64,000 nt of DNA from CAVQNQ01 sp963714205 (GTDB lineage Bacteria > Acidobacteriota > Terriglobia > Bryobacterales > Bryobacteraceae): the NCBI GenBank assembly GCA_963714205.1, contig CAVQNQ010000006.1:372001-436000 (forward strand), written 5' to 3'. The position numbers and the translations under genes were made by a program. Of the stretch, positions 24,653-32,494 are shown piece after piece (position 1 is the stretch's first letter; the number at the start of each line of letters is the position of its first letter). Below the pieces are notes generated by a model. The model did no database searches and had not been told where the DNA came from. It worked only from the letters and a program-made list of their open reading frames with translations.

Positions 24653-25468
24653 TTACGTGTGGTACCTCTCCATCGTCCGCGGGTTGTACGCCCAATGGAA
24701 CTCCAGCTCATACCGCATCGATCTGGCCAGCCCATCCAGGTCCGGGAATAGCGTGGCATAGGTGATATTCATGCGGTATAGCTCTCGCATGCCCACTTCG
24801 CGCACCGGGTTGGGCAGTACGATCTTGGCCAGGATGTTCTCCGGGTCGGCGTCGCGCAGAATCTCCTCAATGGGCAGGTCCAGCAAACCGGGAACGGCGA
24901 AGGTGCCGGATTGCGCAATTAGCCGCCGGTTCATGGTGTGCGGCTCGCCCATCCAGATGAAGCGGTGCGTGCCCGGCAGGAAGTACCGCGTGAAGTTGCC
25001 CTTCACGCGCGGGTCCATGCGCACGGGTTTGGGGGCGCGGCCGCTGTCGATGCGCGCGGGGTTCATGGCCCACACCACCCCATCGGCCAATGTCCTCTCG
25101 AGCGCGAAGAAGGCCGCGACGTAAGGCGACCAGGTGAAATCCAGCAGGCGCGTGGGCGCGCCGTGATGCTGCATCAGGGCGGCCCACTGAAAATCGTCGT
25201 CGAGATCCGGCGGCTTATCCAGGAACTGGTGGGCTTTGCGTTTGAAGATGCGCAGGATGCGCGCCTCCTGTTCGGGCCAGGCCTGGCGCGCCACGCCAAA
25301 GTTCCGCAGGTAGCGCGAGAGCGAGCTGTACAGCGGCCAGCGCTCGTCGCGCTCGCCGCGAAACGCCCAATTGGAATACGGAGGCTGTGTGACCAGCTTC
25401 AGAAACGTCTCCCAGGATTCCAGCCGGAAGACGCGGTAGGACCGCCGGGCCCGTTTGCGGGTTGCCAT
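24653..25468 (-). CDS. FRG-domain protein
   Basis: 271 residues. The FRG domain, named for its Phe-Arg-Gly motif, is clear: WAFRGERDERWPLYSSL near 33-50 and LMQHHGAPTRLLDFTWSPYV near 98-118, followed by AAFFALERTL. The domain occurs in bacterial and phage proteins of unknown activity, sometimes near defence genes. The strongly basic N-terminus (MATRKRARRSYR) could contact nucleic acid. It sits 3 bp after the DUF362 gene, so it may share its transcript. Confidence 0.85.
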   Translation of the reverse strand: MATRKRARRSYRVFRLESWETFLKLVTQPPYSNWAFRGERDERWPLYSSLSRYLRNFGVARQAWPEQEARILRIFKRKAHQFLDKPPDLDDDFQWAALMQHHGAPTRLLDFTWSPYVAAFFALERTLADGVVWAMNPARIDSGRAPKPVRMDPRVKGNFTRYFLPGTHRFIWMGEPHTMNRRLIAQSGTFAVPGLLDLPIEEILRDADPENILAKIVLPNPVREVGMRELYRMNITYATLFPDLDGLARSMRYELEFHWAYNPRTMERYHT

Positions 25469-25471
25469 CTA

Positions 25472-26590
25472 CTACGTATCGTAACGGTATAACGCCTGCT
25501 CGATGGAGACCCCCCGCACGTCGATGCGCTTCAGGTCCGCGGTGCCCGCCCCGTGAGCTTCCGCCAGCAGCATAGTGTTGTCGCAGGTCTGAAATGGCGC
25601 GGTGCCGCGGGTGGCGCGCGGGTTGTAGCCCATCACGGCGGCCGAGACCGCGTCGGTGGCCACCGGGTTCAGGCCGGCAATCAGCACGCCCGGCTTGACG
25701 ATCCGCAGGCCTTTGATCCACGGACCCTCGCCGCCCGCCACGGATTCCACGCCGTCGATGATGGCCAGGTGAATGGGATGCGCCACGGCCAGGTCCGCGA
25801 CGATATGCGGCACGCGGTATCCGGGATCGTGGTTGAGGCCGAAGAGCAGCTCCTGCGGCGCCGATTTGGAGGGCTGCCGGACGCCTTCGTGGCCCACGCG
25901 CACGCGCCCCGCGGTAGGGCTTTCGTTGGGCTCGTCGATGCCCGCGTCATCGCCATAGATCGAGGCCGGCAGCGTGCCGTAGCAGTTCTTGATCGAGAGC
26001 GTCAACCCGCAGGTCGCATGGTTCTTGAGCTTGGCCAGGCTCACGAAGACGTCGCTCTCCGCGTAGGCCTGGTTCAGATCGTAGGCCGGATACATATATG
26101 GGGTTCCCGGAACCCTGAAGCGGGCATAGCGCTTGCCTTTGCCCAGCGCGTTGGTATTCTCGAACTCCACTCCGGCGGCCGCGCTCTGGAGCGAGCGCAC
26201 GTTCCAGCCCGCATCGAGCATCACGTCTTCGAGCGGTCCGGCGGTGGCCCAGGAGCTCTCGACGAAGCGGATGCGGCGGGCTCCAGCGCGCCCCATCAGG
26301 TACGCCACCGAGCCCACCAGCTTGGGGTGCGTGTAGTGCGTAACGGCGGGCGGAAGCCCCTGCAAGCGTTGGGAGGGCGCTCCCGTCATGTTGATCTTCA
26401 CCGTGACGGTCTTGCCGCGCACCAGGCCCCCGATGCCGCCCAGTTGATCGAACATCGTTCCCAGCCTGGCGGCTACGTCGTCGTCATAAGATTGGCAGCG
26501 CGCGATCGATACCGCCGCGTCTTTCCTCGCGGGCGCGGCGCTGGCGAGCGGCCCGGCCGTTAACAGGGACAACCATTCTCTCCGAGTCAT
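25472..26590 (-). CDS. DUF362-domain protein with Tat-like signal
   Basis: 372 residues from the ATG at 26590. The N-terminus (MTRREWLSLLTAGPLASAAP) has a twin-arginine followed by a hydrophobic stretch, so Tat export is likely. The body fits DUF362: KTVTVKINMTG, AESDVFVSLAKLKNHATCGL, LSIKNCYGTLP, GGEGPWIKGLRIVKPGVLIAG. No ferredoxin-type four-cysteine cluster is visible, unlike the longer members. Enzymatic role unknown. The start lies 1 bp after the stop of the exported 464-residue protein. Confidence 0.8.
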   Translation of the reverse strand: MTRREWLSLLTAGPLASAAPARKDAAVSIARCQSYDDDVAARLGTMFDQLGGIGGLVRGKTVTVKINMTGAPSQRLQGLPPAVTHYTHPKLVGSVAYLMGRAGARRIRFVESSWATAGPLEDVMLDAGWNVRSLQSAAAGVEFENTNALGKGKRYARFRVPGTPYMYPAYDLNQAYAESDVFVSLAKLKNHATCGLTLSIKNCYGTLPASIYGDDAGIDEPNESPTAGRVRVGHEGVRQPSKSAPQELLFGLNHDPGYRVPHIVADLAVAHPIHLAIIDGVESVAGGEGPWIKGLRIVKPGVLIAGLNPVATDAVSAAVMGYNPRATRGTAPFQTCDNTMLLAEAHGAGTADLKRIDVRGVSIEQALYRYDT

Positions 26591-26591
26591 G

Positions 26592-27986
26592 TTATTGCTC
26601 CAGTCTGATAGTGGCGCAGACCCCGACTTTGGCGATGTCCACGCCCTTCCCTTCGTCGTTCGAATAAATCTCCAGCGGTTTTTCGACACCATCGGGCGTA
26701 ATCAGCGTGGCGTGGCGGTACTCTCCCAGAAAGTAGAGTGTCACGTTCTCCACTGGGTAATCCGAGTAATTCACCAGGTGAACGATTCCGGTCTTGCCGT
26801 CGGCGGAGACCAGCGCGTTCGAGAGCATCGAGGAAACGTTGAACAGCCGCACTCCCAGGTTGTGGCGGCCGACCATCAGGTTGACCTCGCGCCAGATGTC
26901 GTTGAGGCGATCGAGCTCGGCCTTCTCGAGCGTGATGCGGCCGCCCGCGGGACTCTGGTCCTGCCAGCCCGGCGGCCCGGTCAGCAGCGTGCCGCCGGAG
27001 CGGGTGAAGGCGCGCAGCACTTCCTTCTGCTCGGGGGTGAGCGAATCGCCATCCACGTTGACCGCCATGGTGGCGCCCTCCAGCGCTTCGGGCGTGAGGC
27101 GCTGTCGCGGGATCGGCCGCACAGGGGTGTGCTTGACCGCGATCATATCCAGGATGCCGCCTGAAACCAGGCCACCCTTGGCGGGGTCCTGCACCAGCGC
27201 CAGCTTGCCGTATTCCCGCATGGCGCGCCACTCGGGATGGCGCTCGAAATAGCCGATCAGCTCGCCCATGCGCTTCCAGTCGCCGAGCGCGGGATCTTCG
27301 CGGCGCGCCAGGCGGGCGGCGAAATCGGCGTCGAAGGCCACCACCCAGCGCGCGCCGGAGATGGCCGCATCGGCGATGGCCTGCAAGTACTGCGCGCCGG
27401 TGATCGCGGTTTTGGGAGGCGGCTGATTGGCGATCCAGAGCGCGTTATCGCCCCACGCCCGCACCGCTCGGATGAAGCCGGTGTTGGTATTGATCCAGAT
27501 TGAGCCTGTTGGGCCGGCCGAATGGGTATCCGCGTCGGGCGAGATACCCGGCCAGACCGCCTGGTAAGTTCCCATGACTGGAGCGTCCGATCCGAGCACC
27601 ATGCGATGGCGCGCCGTCAGCTCGATTACCGGAACGCCGTTCAGGGCATGCCGGACGGCCTCCGCGCTCCCCTCGGCGAATTCGCCTTCCAGCACCACGC
27701 CGGAGACACCCGCCGCGGCCGCCTGCCGCGCCAACGCCACGGCATCGCCGCCGGGCGCGATCAAGGCCAGCACGGCCACGCCGCGATCCTTGGCCGCGCG
27801 CGTGAAATCGGCCGCATAGGCGGTCATCAGCAGGCAGTTGACGGGGCTGCCCTCGAGCAGCTCGAGCGATTTGACGTCGGCCCACGGCCAGCGCGCCGGA
27901 ACCCAGTCGGCGGGGCGCGCCACGCCCGCATGTACATAAGGAATCCAACCCAGCACGGCCGCCAGCACGGCCGCTCGCATCCGCAT
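26592..27986 (-). CDS. Exported protein of unknown function
   Basis: 464 residues with a signal peptide (MRMRAAVLAAVLGWIPYVHA). The N-terminal half alternates strands and helices in a barrel-like order (SLELLEGSPVNCLLMTA, VAVLALIAPGGDAVALARQA, VSGVVLEGEFAEGSAEAV), as in glycoside-hydrolase-like folds. The C-terminal part includes GGTLLTGPPGWQDQ, resembling a glutamine-amidotransferase-like domain found with such barrels, and a beta tail. I therefore suspect a carbohydrate-active or related exported protein, without knowing the reaction. GAGGA precedes the ATG. Confidence 0.65.
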   Translation of the reverse strand: MRMRAAVLAAVLGWIPYVHAGVARPADWVPARWPWADVKSLELLEGSPVNCLLMTAYAADFTRAAKDRGVAVLALIAPGGDAVALARQAAAAGVSGVVLEGEFAEGSAEAVRHALNGVPVIELTARHRMVLGSDAPVMGTYQAVWPGISPDADTHSAGPTGSIWINTNTGFIRAVRAWGDNALWIANQPPPKTAITGAQYLQAIADAAISGARWVVAFDADFAARLARREDPALGDWKRMGELIGYFERHPEWRAMREYGKLALVQDPAKGGLVSGGILDMIAVKHTPVRPIPRQRLTPEALEGATMAVNVDGDSLTPEQKEVLRAFTRSGGTLLTGPPGWQDQSPAGGRITLEKAELDRLNDIWREVNLMVGRHNLGVRLFNVSSMLSNALVSADGKTGIVHLVNYSDYPVENVTLYFLGEYRHATLITPDGVEKPLEIYSNDEGKGVDIAKVGVCATIRLEQ

Positions 27987-27998
27987 AGTGTCCTCGGT

Positions 27999-28400
27999 TT
28001 ACGTCTTCTTAGGCTCGAACTTCAGCGCGGCCGAGTTGATGCAATAGCGCAGCCCCGTGGGGCGCGGGCCATCCTCGAAGACGTGGCCCAGGTGCGCGTC
28101 GCACTGGCTGCACAGCGTTTCGGTGCGCACCATGCCGTAGCTGGTGTCGCGCTCTTCGCGGACGTTCTCACCCGCGGCCGGAGCGGTGAAACTCGGCCAG
28201 CCGCAGCCGGAATCGAACTTCTCATCCGACCGGAATAGCTCCGCGCCGCAGCACACGCAGCGGTATACACCGGGTTCGTGATGGTTCCAATAGCGGCCCG
28301 TGAAAGCCGGCTCGGTGGCCTTCTGGCGCGTGACGGCGTACTCTTCGGGCGAAAGCTCGCGCCGGTAATCGGCGTCCTGCTTAACGGTTTTCTCCTCCAC
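27999..28400 (-). CDS. msrB: Peptide-methionine (R)-S-oxide reductase
   Basis: 133 residues. The zinc-binding cysteine pairs (CVCC near 48 and CSQC near 96) and the catalytic RYCINSAALKF with the resolving GCGWPSF segment define MsrB, which repairs oxidised methionine in proteins. It has no signal peptide, so it works in the cytoplasm. The start is a GTG at 28400 with GGGGAG 9 nt upstream. It is followed 12 bp later by the exported 464-residue protein gene. Confidence 0.95.
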   Translation of the reverse strand: MEEKTVKQDADYRRELSPEEYAVTRQKATEPAFTGRYWNHHEPGVYRCVCCGAELFRSDEKFDSGCGWPSFTAPAAGENVREERDTSYGMVRTETLCSQCDAHLGHVFEDGPRPTGLRYCINSAALKFEPKKT

Positions 28401-28457
28401 TTGGACAGCTCCCCATGGATTCCATTATGAGGCACAAACGCGGTTCCGGCGTCCCGC

Positions 28458-29081
28458 TCAGACCGTGAGAACGTCCGGATGTTCGATTTGCCCCCCGCGC
28501 AGCAGCCGTTCGAGCGTCACCGCCGGGCAGAGATTCTTCTCGATGTACCCCAGCAGATTGGTCGCGACCTGCCGCACCGCCTGCTCGACGGCCGGCTCCA
28601 GAATGTGTCCCTGCGAATCGAAAACCTTCTGCACGTGGGCGATCGAGATCGGCAGGGGCAGCGCGATGCCGCCCACGTGCGAGACCACGCCGCGCAGGTG
28701 CTCGAGCGACTTGATCGCGCCGATAGACCCGGCCGCCACGCCCAGCAGCGCCACCGGTTTACCGGCCAGCACCGAAGGAAAGCCGAGATTCTCGATCACC
28801 AGCTTCATCACGCTGCTGAAACTGCCGTGATACTCGGGTGTCACCAGAATCACGCCGGTCGCCTCGCTCACGATCTTCTGCAGTTTGCGGGTGGCTGGCG
28901 AATTCGGATCGGTTCCGGGGAACGGCAGGTTAAACTCGGCCGGATTTACCTCTTCGACCTGAACCTCAGGATGCTTGCGCAATTCGTCGATCACATAAGC
29001 CGAGGCCATGTGCGTGTAATTGCCCGGCCGCACGCTGCCGTTGATGACCACAATCCGCACGTGCTTGGACCCGTTTTCCAT
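28458..29081 (-). CDS. NAD(P)H-dependent FMN reductase
   Basis: 207 residues in the flavodoxin-like NADPH-dependent FMN reductase family: IVVINGSVRPGNYT at the N-terminus binds FMN phosphate, and VILVTPEYHGSFSSVMKLVI is the usual second FMN loop. The start at MENGSKHVRI is chosen over upstream in-frame codons that encode basic low-complexity sequence. Such enzymes reduce FMN, quinones or chromate. The C-terminal 40 residues (YIEKNLCPAVTLERLLRGG and following) exceed the core fold. Partner unknown. Confidence 0.88.
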   Translation of the reverse strand: MENGSKHVRIVVINGSVRPGNYTHMASAYVIDELRKHPEVQVEEVNPAEFNLPFPGTDPNSPATRKLQKIVSEATGVILVTPEYHGSFSSVMKLVIENLGFPSVLAGKPVALLGVAAGSIGAIKSLEHLRGVVSHVGGIALPLPISIAHVQKVFDSQGHILEPAVEQAVRQVATNLLGYIEKNLCPAVTLERLLRGGQIEHPDVLTV

Positions 29082-29159
29082 TTCGTTCTCTCGAGTACCT
29101 TTATGATGTCCGTAATTCAGGCGTGGATTCGCGCTCCGCGGCCGCGCCGGCCGGCGGGC

Positions 29160-29165
29160 TACAAT
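29160..29165 (+). promoter_or_regulatory. -10-like hexamer TACAAT
   Basis: TACAAT lies 10 nt before the GTG at 29176, giving at most a few nucleotides of leader. No -35 box is clear. Confidence 0.35.
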
Positions 29166-29175
29166 CAAAGCGGCC

Positions 29176-30291
29176 GTGCGCAACTTGTGGCGACAACTCC
29201 GGCATGCCCTCGGCCGCCGCATCCGCTACCGGATCACCGGCGGCGGAGTGCTGTTTGCCACCACCATCGTACTGGTGGGGGTGGGGGCCATCGTCTCCGC
29301 CAATAACCTGTTGTTCCTGATCGTGGCTGCGATGCTCGCGACACTGCTGATCTCGGGCCTCGTGAGCCGCCTCTGTCTGGCCGGATTGCAGCTCGATTTT
29401 CTGGTTCCCGAACACGTCGCGGCCGGCCGCGCGGTTCCCGGAAAGCTTTTCGTGCGCAACCAGAAGTGGCTCATGCCGTCGTTTTCCATTCGCGTGGAAG
29501 CCATCCGGAAGCCCGGCAGCCCGGTGCTCAAATCCGGCGTCTACTTCCCGCTGATCGCCGGCGGCGCCACGCTCGAGGAGAACGTGGAGGTGCGCTTCCC
29601 CAAGCGCGGCGCCTATCGCGAGAACAGCTTCGCCTTCTCGACCGCCTTTCCGTTCGGGTTTCTGGAGAAATCCGCCCGCGTCACACTGCGGCGCGAGATG
29701 GTGGTCTATCCTTCGATCGATCCCCAGCCCGGCTTCGACGACCTGGCCGTCGGCATCGCCGGCGAGATCGAAACTCACTACCGCGGCCTGGGAAAGGATT
29801 TCTACCGCATACGCCCCTACGAGGCTTTCGAGAGCGCGCGCCACGTGGATTGGAAAGCCACCGCTCACACCGGCAATTTGCAGGTCCGCGAATTCGCCCG
29901 CGAGCAGGAGCAGATCGTCGAGATGTTCCTGGACCGCGCCGTGCCTATGGAACTGGATGCCTGGTTCGAACACGCCGTGGATTGCTGCGCATTCCTGGCC
30001 TGGCGGCTCTCCAATCAGGGCGCCGCCATTCATTTCCGTTCGAATGGATTCCAGTTCCGCCAGCCCGAAGACGGCGACATTTACGCGATTTTGAAATACC
30101 TGGCTCTGATTGCGCCGCAAAACGTGAACACTCCGGAGGCTCCCCTGGATGAGACGAGCTATAAAGTGGTGCTCACGGCTTCCCCGCGCCGCTTCCTGGA
30201 AGCCGGCTGGGTGGATGCGAGCATTCTCTCTCCCCAGGCGCTTCCCGCTCCGGTGCGCGCAGACGCCGCCGGGACGCCCCGATGGACTTAG
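29176..30291 (+). CDS. DUF58-domain membrane protein
   Basis: 371 residues starting at GTG. Two close membrane helices (about 22-42 and 45-65) are followed by a DUF58 domain: DFYRIRPYEAFESARHVDWK with ATAHTGNLQVREFAREQEQ. In many bacteria DUF58 proteins are co-encoded with a MoxR ATPase and VWA proteins and act in a membrane assembly. None of those genes is adjacent here. The C-terminus ends with an uncharged tail. Function otherwise unknown. Confidence 0.88.
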   Translation: MRNLWRQLRHALGRRIRYRITGGGVLFATTIVLVGVGAIVSANNLLFLIVAAMLATLLISGLVSRLCLAGLQLDFLVPEHVAAGRAVPGKLFVRNQKWLMPSFSIRVEAIRKPGSPVLKSGVYFPLIAGGATLEENVEVRFPKRGAYRENSFAFSTAFPFGFLEKSARVTLRREMVVYPSIDPQPGFDDLAVGIAGEIETHYRGLGKDFYRIRPYEAFESARHVDWKATAHTGNLQVREFAREQEQIVEMFLDRAVPMELDAWFEHAVDCCAFLAWRLSNQGAAIHFRSNGFQFRQPEDGDIYAILKYLALIAPQNVNTPEAPLDETSYKVVLTASPRRFLEAGWVDASILSPQALPAPVRADAAGTPRWT

Positions 30292-30307
30292 GCCCGGGCG
30301 GGGAATC

Positions 30308-30382
30308 TGGAGCGGGGTACGGGATTCGAACCCGTGTAAATCAGCTTGGAAGGCTGACGCCCGACCACTAGGCCAACCCCGC
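30308..30382 (-). tRNA. tRNA-Gly (anticodon UCC)
   Basis: Read on the minus strand: acceptor GCGGGGT pairs with ACCCCGC, D-arm GGCCTAGTGGTCGGGCG, anticodon arm CAGCCTTCCAAGCTG with anticodon TCC, and T-arm CGGGTTCGAATCCCG. The 3' CCA is encoded (30308-30310). Gly tRNA with UCC anticodon. It stands alone, not in a cluster. Confidence 0.96.
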
Positions 30383-30436
30383 GCCGAAGGTTCTTTCCCA
30401 TTCTAACAGCGCTTGCCGCGACCCGCACAATCCCTT

Positions 30437-30442
30437 TACAGT
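30437..30442 (+). promoter_or_regulatory. -10-like hexamer TACAGT before hypA
   Basis: TACAGT lies 5 nt before the TTG start of hypA at 30448. AGGA overlaps the gap but is too close to be a normal ribosome binding site, so a leaderless message is plausible. Confidence 0.25.
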
Positions 30443-30447
30443 AGGAT

Positions 30448-30834
30448 TTGCACGAGATGAGCATTGCCGCCGCGGTCCTGGATGCGGTGCGGGCGGAGAC
30501 CGAGCGCCGGCCCGGAAGCCGCGTCAGCCGCGCCGGTTTGCGCATCGGCGAGCTTTCCGGAGTGCAGCCTGACGCGCTGCAATTCTGCCTCGAGGCCCTG
30601 GTCTCGGGGACCGACATGGAGCCGCTGGCGTTCGACTTCGAGCTGCTCCCCTGGACGCGCCAGTGCAAACAGTGCGGCCAAACCTACCGGGTGGTGGACT
30701 ACCAGCCCGCCTGCGCGGCTTGCGGCTCCAACGACACCGAGGCGGCCGGAGGTGATGAAATGGAGTTGTCGTACGTCGAACTGGAGGAGCCCGATGCGCG
30801 TGCCGCTGGAACGCAAAGTCCTGAACGAGAATGA
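30448..30834 (+). CDS. hypA: Hydrogenase/urease nickel chaperone HypA
   Basis: 128 residues. HypA delivers nickel to hydrogenase precursor proteins together with HypB. The start must be the TTG at 30448, because it restores the family's N-terminus MHEMS with the nickel ligand His2. The zinc site is formed by Cys73, Cys76, Cys89 and Cys92 (CKQCGQ and CAACGS). The tail after about residue 100 is acidic. hypB starts inside the end of hypA. No hydrogenase structural gene is present in the window. Confidence 0.9.
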   Translation: MHEMSIAAAVLDAVRAETERRPGSRVSRAGLRIGELSGVQPDALQFCLEALVSGTDMEPLAFDFELLPWTRQCKQCGQTYRVVDYQPACAACGSNDTEAAGGDEMELSYVELEEPDARAAGTQSPERE

Positions 30835-31432
30835 CCGCATCGCCGGCCGCCTGCGGGAGCGTTACAAGAGCCACGGAACGTTCTGTTTGAACCTCATCAG
30901 CTCTCCGGGCTCGGGGAAGACCGCGCTGCTCGAGCGCACCCTCGGCCTGTTCGATCCCGCGCGGCGCGTGGCCGTGGTCACGGGCGATATCCAGACCGAC
31001 AACGACGCGCGGCGCCTGGCCCGTTTCGGCTTTCCGGTGCGGCAGATCACCACCGGCGGCGCCTGTCACCTGGATGCCGGCATGGTGGAGCGCGCCTTGG
31101 CGGAGTGGCAGGAAGACCTTGAAATTCTCTTCGTCGAGAACGTGGGAAACCTGGTCTGCCCCACCAGCTACGACCTGGGCGAAGAGGCCCGCGCCGTCCT
31201 GTTGAGCGTCACCGAGGGCGAGGACAAGCCGCTCAAGTACCCCGCCACCTTTCATCACGCTGACGTCATGGTGTTGAACAAGATCGACCTGCTGCCCTAC
31301 GTTCCGTTCCGCGTCGAGTTGGCTTTGGAGAACGCGCGGCGCGTTCAGCCGGGGATCGAGATCCTGCAAGTCTCCTGCACCACCGGCGAAGGCCTGGATG
31401 GCTGGCGGGCCTGGATCGAGGCGCATCTGTGA
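30794..31432 (+). CDS. hypB: Nickel-insertion GTPase HypB
   Basis: 212 residues. G-domain motifs are Walker A SSPGSGKT (36-43), GDIQTDND (64-71) and NKIDLL. The metal site of the G domain is shown by Cys91-His92 (GGACHL) and Cys122 (NLVCPTS). The N-terminal CxxCGC and His-rich stretches of E. coli-type HypB are absent, so it is the minimal form. It hydrolyses GTP during nickel transfer from HypA. The ATG lies inside hypA (41-bp overlap), and the stop forms GTGA with the following gene. Confidence 0.94.
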   Translation: MRVPLERKVLNENDRIAGRLRERYKSHGTFCLNLISSPGSGKTALLERTLGLFDPARRVAVVTGDIQTDNDARRLARFGFPVRQITTGGACHLDAGMVERALAEWQEDLEILFVENVGNLVCPTSYDLGEEARAVLLSVTEGEDKPLKYPATFHHADVMVLNKIDLLPYVPFRVELALENARRVQPGIEILQVSCTTGEGLDGWRAWIEAHL

Positions 31433-31632
31433 CCGGCTACCCGGTTTTGAACGCCGTGGTGTTTGCCGTTCTCGGCGTGCTGGTCTTTCTGGCTGTCTCC
31501 TCGATTCTCGTCAAGGTGGCGCCCTTCGACCTGTGGAAGGAAATCGTCCACGAGCGCAACGTGGCGGCCGCCATCCTGGCCGGGGCGCTGGCCCTCGGCT
31601 TGTGCTGGATCGTCGCCGCCGCCATGCACTGA
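31429..31632 (+). CDS. DUF350-family small membrane protein
   Basis: 67 residues with two predicted membrane helices (about 5-30 and 44-65) and the connecting segment FDLWKEIVHERNVAAAILAG, which matches one repeat of DUF350 (typical proteins have two). The start is GTG in a GTGA overlap with the hypB stop, so translation is coupled. DUF350 function is unknown. Here it could support nickel handling at the membrane, but that is only inferred from position. Confidence 0.75.
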   Translation: MTGYPVLNAVVFAVLGVLVFLAVSSILVKVAPFDLWKEIVHERNVAAAILAGALALGLCWIVAAAMH

Positions 31633-31636
31633 ACGC

Positions 31637-32401
31637 CTATTTCGCGGCGGCCAGATCTTTCAGCTTCTGCTCGAACACCGCGTAGGGCATGGCCCCCACC
31701 ATCAGTTCTCCATCGACGCCCTCCAGGGTGCTTCGGCCGATCACGAAAGCGGGGGTTCCGTCGGCGCCAATCTTCAGGGCTTCCAACGTATCGGTCTGCA
31801 CGGCGTTCTTGTACTTTTCGCTCTGGACGCAGGAGCGGAATGCCGCCACGTCCATCTTGAGGCTGGCGGCGAACCCCGCCAGGCTTTCCATGTCGAGTTT
31901 GTCGGGGTTCGATCCCATGAGGTCGCGTAACGCCCAGAACTGGCCCTGGTCGGCGGCGCAGCGGGCGGCCTGCGCGGCGCGCAGCGCGTTGGAGTGGATA
32001 TCCAGCGGCAGGTCGCGGCTGTAGAAGCGCAGCTTGCCGGTATCCACGTAGTTTTTCTTGAGATCGTTGAAGACCGTGGTGTGGAAGTGCTGGCAGAAGG
32101 GGCACTGGTAGTCGGTGAATTCCACCAGGGTGAGAGGCGCGTCCTTGGAGCCGAGCATGTTCACGCCCGCCAGGTCGAGCTTGGCCTTGATGGGCTCCGG
32201 CGGCTTGGGCGCTTGGGCCGCCGCGTTGTTGGCGATCTGGCGCTCGAGCAGCTGGCGGATCTGGCGCAGCTCGTTCAGGATGGCGTCGGCCTGCTCGCGC
32301 GTGATGGTTTCTTCCTTGGGGACGGGGACCTGGGCGCCCAGCGCCGCCGGTAGGGCCAGGGCGAGCGCCGCCCATATCGTCCAGTGAATCGGCTTTTTCA
32401 T
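31637..32401 (-). CDS. DsbA-like thiol:disulfide oxidoreductase, exported
   Basis: 254 residues. Signal peptide at 1-24, then a helical coiled region (about 34-60) and a thioredoxin/DsbA fold beginning DLAGVNMLGSKDAPLTLVEF, with the active-site CPFC at 100-103 and the cis-proline segment GTPAFVIG. It resembles DsbA/DsbC-family fusions with a dimerisation stem of the BdbD or ScsC type and would form or shuffle disulfides in the periplasm. It converges with the hypAB unit and is divergent from the lyase gene. Confidence 0.9.
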   Translation of the reverse strand: MKKPIHWTIWAALALALPAALGAQVPVPKEETITREQADAILNELRQIRQLLERQIANNAAAQAPKPPEPIKAKLDLAGVNMLGSKDAPLTLVEFTDYQCPFCQHFHTTVFNDLKKNYVDTGKLRFYSRDLPLDIHSNALRAAQAARCAADQGQFWALRDLMGSNPDKLDMESLAGFAASLKMDVAAFRSCVQSEKYKNAVQTDTLEALKIGADGTPAFVIGRSTLEGVDGELMVGAMPYAVFEQKLKDLAAAK

Positions 32402-32480
32402 TACATCCCTTCTAACGCGGTTGCATCGGCTAGCTAATGAGTATGATATCAGGCGGCCAAACGCGCTCCCCGCCATTCGC

Positions 32481-32486
32481 TACAAT
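32481..32486 (+). promoter_or_regulatory. -10-like hexamer TACAAT before alginate-lyase-like gene
   Basis: TACAAT ends 8 nt before the GTG at 32495, so the message would be leaderless. This spacing helps choose GTG over the TTG one codon earlier. Confidence 0.35.
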
Positions 32487-32494
32487 CGCATTTG

